From: Acidobacteriota bacterium
Lineage (GTDB): Bacteria > Acidobacteriota > Terriglobia > Terriglobales > Acidobacteriaceae
Length of the DNA: 9,874 nt
NCBI GenBank assembly: GCA_021811745.1
Contig: JAJZNH010000002.1
Location: 1-9,874, forward strand
Direction of reading: 5' to 3'
The translations under genes were made by a program, and so were the position numbers. Below the pieces are notes generated by a model, which ran no database searches, had not been told where the DNA came from, and worked only from the letters and a program-made list of their open reading frames with translations. How positions within the stretch are numbered: the first letter of the stretch is position 1; every line of letters starts with the position of its first letter. Shown piece after piece: positions 1 through 6,055 of this stretch.

Positions 1-1520
1 CCGTGACGGGCTCAGCGAATGTGGCGGAACTGACCGTCAATGTGCCCGCAACCGCGCCGCCGGCCGTGGGCTGAAACACCACCCCGGTCGAGCAGCTTGC
101 GCCGGCCGCCAAGGTGCTGCCGCAGGTGTTTTGCGTCAGGCTGAACTGCGGTGTGGTGGTGAGACCCAACGAGGTGGCAGTCACGGAGGACGGGTTGGCG
201 ATGGTCACCGTCTGCGGGGCGCTCGACTGGCCGGGGCTGACCACTGGAAAAGTCAGCCGCAGCGGGCTGATGCTGAGCCCCGAAGCTGCCGTCGCCGTAC
301 CGTTCAGCAGCACACTGACGGCGCTCACGCCGAGAGTGGATGACGAAACCGTAAGCGTAGCGGAGCTTCCACCCACCGCAGCCGGCGTAAAAATTACCTG
401 CACGGTACAACTGCTGCCGTTGTTCAACGTGGCTCCGCAGGTTGTTGTACCAGTTGAAAAACTGCCTGCCACCGCGCCGGTGATCTGGAAGCCCACGTTG
501 GACATGGGCGCGCCGCCGGTATTGCTCACAGTGAGCGTTTGCGGCGAACTGGTCACGCCCAGTTGCGAGGTAAAGCTCAGGCTGGAGGCGCTGATGCTGA
601 GCGCGGGCGGCTTCAGACCTGTGCCCGACAGAGAAACGGTCTGCGTGTGCAGCGCGTCGGAGACAGTCAGCATACCGGTCTGGCTGCCAATTTGGCCGGG
701 CGCAAATACTACGCTGATGGCGCAACTCGACTGTGCCGCCAGTTGCGTGCCGCAGTTGTTCGACGCCTGAAAACCGCCGCTGACCGTAACGGAGATGGAC
801 GTCAGCGGCACACCTCCGGTGTTGGACAGGGTCACGGCCTGCGCGCTCGAAAGCTGCCCCACCACCGTCGCCGGAAAGGCAAGAGAGGCGGGGCTGAGCG
901 TATCGGCAGGCGGAGCTTCGCCGGATCCGCTCAACTGCGTGGTTTGTGTCCCGGCCGCGTCCGTCAATGTCAAGGTACCCGATGCCGGCCCGGTTTGCGT
1001 GGGAGCAAATTCGACCATCACCTGGCAATCAGTCTGCCCTGCCAGGCTGCTGCTGCCGCATGCGTTGCTGGAGATGGTGAACGGGCCAGTGACTGCGATG
1101 CCGGTGACAGAAACCGATGAAGCACCGCTGTTGCCGACTTCGACCTGCATGGGTGACGAGTTGGTTCCCACCTGAACGTCGCCAAAGTTCACAATGGTCG
1201 GGCTCAACGTAACCACTCCCGCGGTGGCGCCGGTTCCGCTCAGGCCCACACTCAGTTGGCCTCCAGCAACATTCGCGCTGACGGTCATCTGGCCCGTCCG
1301 CGTACCCGTTGCAGTGGGCGCAAAGACCACCTGCACGGCACAGCTTGCGCCCGGGGCCACGGACGCGCCCTGGCAGTTGTCTGTCTCGGTAAAGTCGCCC
1401 GTCACTGAGAACGCGGCAGGCGTAAGAACAACCGTGCCCATGTTGGTCAGTGTCACAGTCTGCGCACTGCTGGTGCTTCCAATTGCCTGGGTAGGGAAGG
1501 TTACCGACGATGGGCTCGCC
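1..1520 (-). repeat. Five tandem choice-of-anchor D (Ig-like) protein repeats, fifth incomplete
   Basis: Within the giant secreted protein, repeats of about 100 residues run at roughly 1520-1221, 1220-912, 911-612, 611-286 and 285-1. Each has an opening strand with a Phe (for example VTFP, VNFG, LAFP, LSFT, LTFP), then a T-V-T-L-x-N-x-G-like strand, then a Cys pair and a closing LTV-strand and SGTG-type turn. The Cys pair follows the pattern C-x(9-10)-C-x4-V-x-F-x-P: NCQGASVAPGASC, ACGSSSLAGQTDC, NCGTQLAAQSSC, TCGATLNNGSSC and TCGSTLAAGASC. The repeats differ at nucleotide level, so they are old protein-domain duplications, not recent DNA repeats. In an exported protein the pairs may form one disulfide per domain. 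This is inference. Such arrays usually act as stalks or anchors. Confidence 0.8.
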
Positions 1521-4420
1521 GAAGCGGTCGTCAGGGTTGTGCTGGTGGTCGCAAGCGGCGCCTGCCACACGCCGCGACCGTAGGTTGCAGCTACCAGCAC
1601 CGGCGAAGAGACCGTGGCCGGCGACGCGCTTACCGCAACCACGGGCGTGGCGGGCAGGCCGGCTCCAAAGGCCGCCCAGCATGCCGACGACGCATTCGCG
1701 CAGGTGCCGATCTGCGTGGTGGAATAGACGCCCACATCCGTCGCGAGATAGGCCGTATTGGCATCCTGCGGGTCGATGACGATGCTGTTGGCGGGGGCGG
1801 AGGGAAGGTTGCTGACCATTTGCTCCCAGTGTGCGCCGCCATCGGTGGAGCGGTAGACAACCCGCACGGCTTCCAGCGGGCTGGCCATGCCCGCCACGGT
1901 CACATAGACCGTACTGCCGGTCGTGTCGTGAGGATCGATGTAGATGCTGGAGATGTCCAGGCCGTAGGCGTTCATCGCCTTGGAGTCATTGCTGACCGGG
2001 TTCAGCGTCAAATCCTGCCAAACTGGCGCCGTGCTGGAGGCTGGATTGAGGATCGCGCTCAAAACATGACCGGGCAGGTTCGCACCCCCGTTAGCGGAGC
2101 CGTACATGCCCACGTAGACCACCTCGCTGCCGCCGGGCAGCGCCATCGCAGCCATGGAGCGGATCAGCGGATTGCCCTGGCACGAAGTCGCGGTAGTCCC
2201 GCTGCTCACCATGCCGATGGGGCTGATGACGTTGCCGCCGGTCCAGCCGGAGCCATCGGCCGGTCCGCGCCAAACGCGACAGGTTCCGATCAAGAGCTGC
2301 GTGGTGTCGAGCGGGTCAACAAGGAAGGGCGCGGGCACGCCCATCGTGTATCCGTCACCGCCCGTGTCTGCATTGCTGACCACCGGGCTGGCGCCGAATG
2401 CATCCGGCGTGCACTCCGACGATTGTGAGCAAAGATGGATGGAAACGCCGGCCGCGTTATTCACGTACCAGTTTGAACGGTTGCCGGGGTCGATGGCGAC
2501 CGGCCCGCCCGCGCCGCCGAGAATAAGCGGCCAGTCTGTCGTTGGACCGGTCGTGCTCTTGACGCCGGTGGTTCCGTTTACGCCCAGACCGGCCATCATC
2601 GTGTACGGAGTGGACCCGGTTTGCGAGATGCTCGCCGCCTCCGCCAGTGAACCCAGGTTGCCGTTCAGGTTCTGGAAGTGCGTGGCATCGGTCGAGGAGC
2701 AGGCCTGTCCGGTTTCCCCAATGGCATCGGTGGAGCGCCACAAACCGCTGTCGTTGCCGACGAAAATCTCCATTGGATTGGCGGCATTCCAGGCCAGTGC
2801 GTGCTGGTACTCGCCCACCTGCGCGCTCATGCAGGTGGTGGAGTTGGTGGTGTTGCGCCACACGCAGCCCATGGCCAGGCTGCACTTCCACAGATCGTTG
2901 TCACCCGCCAGCAGCAGCGTGTCCTGCCCGGAAGGAACCGCGGCCAGCGTCAGGTTGTAATCGCCGTTGAGGATGGTAGCGGCGCCACCGGCTGTGTTGG
3001 CTTCGAGTGCTGTCGTATTCCACGACTTCGCGAATGTGATGGCCGGATTGGTGCATGCGCCACCGCTCACCGCGCACTGATCCTGCCGCAATCCCTGATC
3101 CTGGTTGTATGCATCTACGGTCCAGGCAAAGGTGTCGCCCGTGAGCGGATTGACGGCCAGCGTGCCACGGTAAATGGGGCAGCCGATGGAGCCGGTGCTG
3201 CCGACGTTGGTAGTGCAATTCGTCGTGCTCAGGCCGGAGCCCGGCTGCGTGGCCATGCGCGTCCAGGTGACACCGTCCGCCGACTGGTAGTAGCCATGGT
3301 AGCGCACTGCCGCGATGAAGAGCTGCCGCACCGGGTTCCACACCACGGAGGTGGCTGCGTTGCCGTCCGGTAGTGCGAATGTATCCACTGGTCCCTGAAC
3401 GTCGGATCCATTGCCGTCTGAGATGGTAGACAGGTGCCAGGTGGCGCCGCTGTCGGTCGAGTAATACAGCCCCTCGTAGCTATCGCCGGAGCGCTCCGCG
3501 TCCACCAGTGTACCTTCATACGCCTGCGACACCGCGGCAACTACCAGTTGCGGATTGACCGTGCTCCAGGCAAAACCGGCAAAGCCTTCGCCGATAAAGC
3601 TGAAGTCCTGAAAGCCAAGGCCCTGCTCCACATCCGATGTGGTCTGGATCAGCGTCCACGAGTTTCCGCCGTCGGTTGAACGCAGAATCCCCGTTCCATA
3701 ATAGGAGTCGAGCACATCGTTCGGATCGCCGGTACCGGCTAAAATCACGCCCGTTCCGCCGGGCTGCACCGTCAGCGCGCCGATGCTGATCGAGGCGTCC
3801 GGCACATTGCTCATCGCGGCCACCGCATCGGTCAGCGGCGTAAAGGTCACCAGGGATGGGTCGGAGACGCCCGCATTCTGGCTCACCCACACACCACCCC
3901 CAGTGGTTCCCAGGTAAAGGCGATTGCCGGTCGCGTCCGAGGGATCGAGCGCCGCCGCGGCAACCCGGCCCGTCACCAGGCCAAAGTTTGGCGTGAGTAC
4001 CGCCGCCGGGCCCAGCGGCTGCCACGTTGCCGCGCTCTGGCTCTGCGCGCTCGTCGCACTCATTTGCAGGCTTCGCAGGTTCGTTACGGCTCGGATCGTG
4101 GAGCGCTGGAGGATCAGCTTTCGTGCTTTGCCCGGCGTCCAGCCGCGCTCCGCAAGAAACCGCCGCGCCTGAATCACTCGCGGTGGCACGGTTTCTCTTT
4201 GCAGGGGCGTCTTTGCCTGCGCGCCCAGGCTTCCGCTTTGCGCCGGAACGGGCACAGCCGGCCAAAGCGTCAGGAAAACCGCAATCCACGCTCCCAGCGC
4301 CCGGCAAATCCGGGCAGCGCCGCACCGGATCGAATCTCTGTCACCAAAAGCAAGCCTGAACTCTTTGGCGCTACGAACAGGCTCGATTACCCAAACCAAA
4401 GCAAAATAAAAGCTGGCCAC
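1..4420 (-). CDS. Secreted Asp-box (BNR) beta-propeller protein with tandem choice-of-anchor D repeats, C-terminus beyond the window
   Basis: One frame stays open on the minus strand from a TAA near 4494 to the left edge, giving about 1,473 residues counted from the GTG at 4420. Residues 35-60 are a signal peptide: basic start, hydrophobic ALGAWIAVFLTLWPAV, likely cleavage after VPVPA. Residues 81-117 are strongly basic (10 Arg/Lys, one acid). Residues ~130-950 are beta-rich, with Asp-box motifs S-x-D-x-G-x-x-W at 248-255 (STDGGNSW), 321-328 (STDSGATW) and 858-865 (STDGGAHW), plus a shortened SADGVTW at 380-386. This suits a sialidase/Vps10-like propeller fold, but I see no sialidase catalytic set. 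From ~967 onward come at least five Ig-like repeats of the choice-of-anchor D (ASPM/SPD-2/Hydin-like) type. Probably an exported surface or extracellular binding protein; ligand unknown. The start is uncertain: no in-frame ATG occurs before residue 120, which lies after the signal peptide. Alternatives are TTG at 4426, 4459 or 4399. Confidence 0.85.
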   Translation of the reverse strand, partial: MASFYFALVWVIEPVRSAKEFRLAFGDRDSIRCGAARICRALGAWIAVFLTLWPAVPVPAQSGSLGAQAKTPLQRETVPPRVIQARRFLAERGWTPGKARKLILQRSTIRAVTNLRSLQMSATSAQSQSAATWQPLGPAAVLTPNFGLVTGRVAAAALDPSDATGNRLYLGTTGGGVWVSQNAGVSDPSLVTFTPLTDAVAAMSNVPDASISIGALTVQPGGTGVILAGTGDPNDVLDSYYGTGILRSTDGGNSWTLIQTTSDVEQGLGFQDFSFIGEGFAGFAWSTVNPQLVVAAVSQAYEGTLVDAERSGDSYEGLYYSTDSGATWHLSTISDGNGSDVQGPVDTFALPDGNAATSVVWNPVRQLFIAAVRYHGYYQSADGVTWTRMATQPGSGLSTTNCTTNVGSTGSIGCPIYRGTLAVNPLTGDTFAWTVDAYNQDQGLRQDQCAVSGGACTNPAITFAKSWNTTALEANTAGGAATILNGDYNLTLAAVPSGQDTLLLAGDNDLWKCSLAMGCVWRNTTNSTTCMSAQVGEYQHALAWNAANPMEIFVGNDSGLWRSTDAIGETGQACSSTDATHFQNLNGNLGSLAEAASISQTGSTPYTMMAGLGVNGTTGVKSTTGPTTDWPLILGGAGGPVAIDPGNRSNWYVNNAAGVSIHLCSQSSECTPDAFGASPVVSNADTGGDGYTMGVPAPFLVDPLDTTQLLIGTCRVWRGPADGSGWTGGNVISPIGMVSSGTTATSCQGNPLIRSMAAMALPGGSEVVYVGMYGSANGGANLPGHVLSAILNPASSTAPVWQDLTLNPVSNDSKAMNAYGLDISSIYIDPHDTTGSTVYVTVAGMASPLEAVRVVYRSTDGGAHWEQMVSNLPSAPANSIVIDPQDANTAYLATDVGVYSTTQIGTCANASSACWAAFGAGLPATPVVAVSASPATVSSPVLVAATYGRGVWQAPLATTSTTLTTASASPSSVTFPTQAIGSTSSAQTVTLTNMGTVVLTPAAFSVTGDFTETDNCQGASVAPGASCAVQVVFAPTATGTRTGQMTVSANVAGGQLSVGLSGTGATAGVVTLSPTIVNFGDVQVGTNSSPMQVEVGNSGASSVSVTGIAVTGPFTISSNACGSSSLAGQTDCQVMVEFAPTQTGPASGTLTLTDAAGTQTTQLSGSGEAPPADTLSPASLAFPATVVGQLSSAQAVTLSNTGGVPLTSISVTVSGGFQASNNCGTQLAAQSSCAISVVFAPGQIGSQTGMLTVSDALHTQTVSLSGTGLKPPALSISASSLSFTSQLGVTSSPQTLTVSNTGGAPMSNVGFQITGAVAGSFSTGTTTCGATLNNGSSCTVQVIFTPAAVGGSSATLTVSSSTLGVSAVSVLLNGTATAASGLSISPLRLTFPVVSPGQSSAPQTVTIANPSSVTATSLGLTTTPQFSLTQNTCGSTLAAGASCSTGVVFQPTAGGAVAGTLTVSSATFAEPVT

Positions 4421-4443
4421 ACGCAACCCGGAGTCTGGTTCCG

Positions 4444-4456
4444 CCCTCCTCTCCTT
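4444..4456 (-). promoter_or_regulatory. Strong purine-rich Shine-Dalgarno-like tract without a well-spaced ATG
   Basis: On the minus strand this reads AAGGAGAGGAGGG, an excellent anti-SD match just inside the open frame of the giant secreted protein. The nearest in-frame start codons downstream are TTG at 4426 (about 18 nt after AGGAGG) and GTG at 4420 (about 24 nt after), both further than the usual 5-10 nt. The tract overlaps codons of the TTG 4459 alternative. It supports translation starting close by but does not decide the codon. Confidence 0.4.
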
Positions 4457-4540
4457 CAAATCTTCCGCAGAAGAACTGAGCGAAATCCATTGGAATTAGA
4501 ATCTTGGAACCTATCTTTTCCTGGATTGGAATTGTGGCCC

Positions 4541-4546
4541 ATTATA
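4541..4546 (-). promoter_or_regulatory. Candidate -10 box (TATAAT) for the giant secreted protein gene
   Basis: The minus strand reads TATAAT, a perfect sigma-70 -10 hexamer, inside the AT-richer 206-nt gap (4421-4626) between the photolyase stop and the giant protein gene. No good TTGACA-like -35 lies 16-18 nt upstream, although the stretch further upstream (about 4581-4600) is rich in A and T. A start site near 4534 would leave a leader of roughly 75-115 nt. I see no intrinsic terminator with a T-run after the photolyase stop, so read-through from upstream is also possible. Confidence 0.35.
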
Positions 4547-4626
4547 GGACAGTGAATGACCAGCATGGGTACTACTGGTGTTGAAAAGAAGAACTTTTTA
4601 GTACTGGAAAGGCTTGGTATGGGCGC

Positions 4627-6051
4627 TCATTCGCTCTGTCGCCGATGCCGGTTGATGTACGCTTCCGCGTCGAACTTCTTGGCGATGGAAGCGCCGCTCA
4701 TGGGGCGCACCAGCCCGAAGACGGGACGGTTGAACCACGGGCGGTCATGCCGCCCGACGACGGCCCACGCGATGCCCGCGTAGCCGTTGGGATCGCGTCC
4801 GTCCAGCTCATAGCGGTCATTGAGCAGAACAGCCCAGTCGAAGGCCGTGGCTGGATCCGGCGCCCACTCCAGGATCTTCTTGGCCCAGTACATGCGCATG
4901 TAGTTGTGCATCCAGCCGGTATCCACCATCTCGCGCTGAGCCGCGTTCCAGAGCTCATCGGCGGTCTCGCCGCGCTCCAGTTGCTCAAGGCTGTAGCGGT
5001 ACGGACGCGGGTCGGCGGCGTGCTCCAGCAGTGTGGCGCGAGCCCACGGCGCGGCGCACTCCCAGTGGTCGTAGTTTGGCTCGTGCCGGACGAAGAGAAC
5101 GGAGAGCTCGCGCCAGCCGACGGCCTGATCAAGATATTTTTCCGCCGCTCCCGGCGAGGCCCAACCTTTGCGCATGGCATTCTGCACGGCCAGCGCGATG
5201 GTAAGCGGGCCGATGTTCCCGAAATGCAGATACGGCGAGAGGCGGCTGGTCCCTTGCAACTCGGGATGGTTGCGCGTTTCTTCGTAGTCTTTCAAATCCC
5301 GACGAACAAACTCGCCGAGCCGCCTGAGCGCAGCATGCGTGCCGCCGGCGAAGGTGTCCACCGGCTTGATGGTGCGGTCGAGCTTGCTGAGACCTTGCGT
5401 GATGTCCTGCGTGAGCGGAAATGAGGTCGGCTGCTTGCGGGGTTTCCACGGGTGCAGCGGAACCATCCTCTTCGGCGCGACAAGGTATTTGGGCAACTCG
5501 GCCCTGAGATGCGGGCGGAAATGATGGAGCAAGGCAAAGCTGCGGCCGAAGACGCGCGAAGGAACAACCACATCGGCATCGACGGTCCAGTAGGGCAGCT
5601 TGAGCCGACCGGCCAGCACACGCCGCCAGCGTTCCGGCTCGCGGCAAGGATTTTCGTCGCCAATCACAAGCGCGGCATCCACTTCTTCAAGGAAGGCTTC
5701 CAGCCGGTTGTCCGGCGGGCGGCGCACAACAAAGCCCACGCCCAGCGCGGCCGCGTCTTCAGCCACATCTTTGAGTCCCTGCCATAGAAAGTGGTAATGG
5801 CGCAGGTTGGCGTTGGGGTAGTTGCTGATTACAGAAAAATAGACCACGACCGGCAGGCCAAGCAGATTGGCAGCTTCTATCGCCACGTCGAGCGCGGGAT
5901 TGCCTTCGATGCGCATGGCGCGCTGCATCCAGTAAACGACGCATCGTCCGCCCTTGCGCGGCGCGCCTTCACGGCGTACCAGAACACGCGGCTGGTTCGC
6001 AAGTCCCGCAAGCTCGGCGGGCATTTCGTCAATGGCGGAAATTCGGTTCAT
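4627..6051 (-). CDS. Class II CPD deoxyribodipyrimidine photolyase
   Basis: Predicted cytoplasmic flavoenzyme (474 residues, a normal length for class II) that uses blue/near-UV light and FADH- to split cyclobutane pyrimidine dimers in DNA. The antenna Rossmann domain begins with VVYWMQRAMRIEGNPAL (38-54). The FAD-binding helical domain carries TSRLSPYLHFGNIGP (268-282), VGWRELSVLF (311-320), MHNYMRMYWAKKILEW (381-396), NDRYELDGRDPNGYAGIAW (411-429) and GRHDRPWFNRPVFG (433-446). The MH-Y-RMYWAKKILEW and RYELDGRDPNGY blocks mark class II rather than class I or cryptochrome-DASH. Several residues differ from the two classic class II signatures. Start: first ATG of the frame, 4 nt after the TAG stop of the upstream Tat-protein gene; no clear Shine-Dalgarno precedes it, so translational coupling is likely. 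It ends in TGA at 4629-4627. Confidence 0.93.
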   Translation of the reverse strand: MNRISAIDEMPAELAGLANQPRVLVRREGAPRKGGRCVVYWMQRAMRIEGNPALDVAIEAANLLGLPVVVYFSVISNYPNANLRHYHFLWQGLKDVAEDAAALGVGFVVRRPPDNRLEAFLEEVDAALVIGDENPCREPERWRRVLAGRLKLPYWTVDADVVVPSRVFGRSFALLHHFRPHLRAELPKYLVAPKRMVPLHPWKPRKQPTSFPLTQDITQGLSKLDRTIKPVDTFAGGTHAALRRLGEFVRRDLKDYEETRNHPELQGTSRLSPYLHFGNIGPLTIALAVQNAMRKGWASPGAAEKYLDQAVGWRELSVLFVRHEPNYDHWECAAPWARATLLEHAADPRPYRYSLEQLERGETADELWNAAQREMVDTGWMHNYMRMYWAKKILEWAPDPATAFDWAVLLNDRYELDGRDPNGYAGIAWAVVGRHDRPWFNRPVFGLVRPMSGASIAKKFDAEAYINRHRRQSE

Positions 6052-6055
6052 CGGA

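Noticed and set aside
114..770. Plus-strand frame of 218 codons opposite the Ig-like repeats
   Set aside because: It looks protein-like only because it is the antisense of a repetitive Thr/Val/Ser-rich coding region; no independent start signal.
12..4325. Series of medium open frames on the minus strand (for example 12-1028, 1029-1682, 2457-2891, 3516-4325)
   Set aside because: They are out of frame with the single continuous frame that carries the signal peptide, Asp boxes and Ig-like repeats; their translations are Arg/Gly/His-rich noise. The real gene is open past the left edge.
4559..4579. Inverted repeat ACCAG...CTGGT downstream of the photolyase as a terminator
   Set aside because: Only five base pairs with an 11-nt loop and no following T-run on the minus strand.
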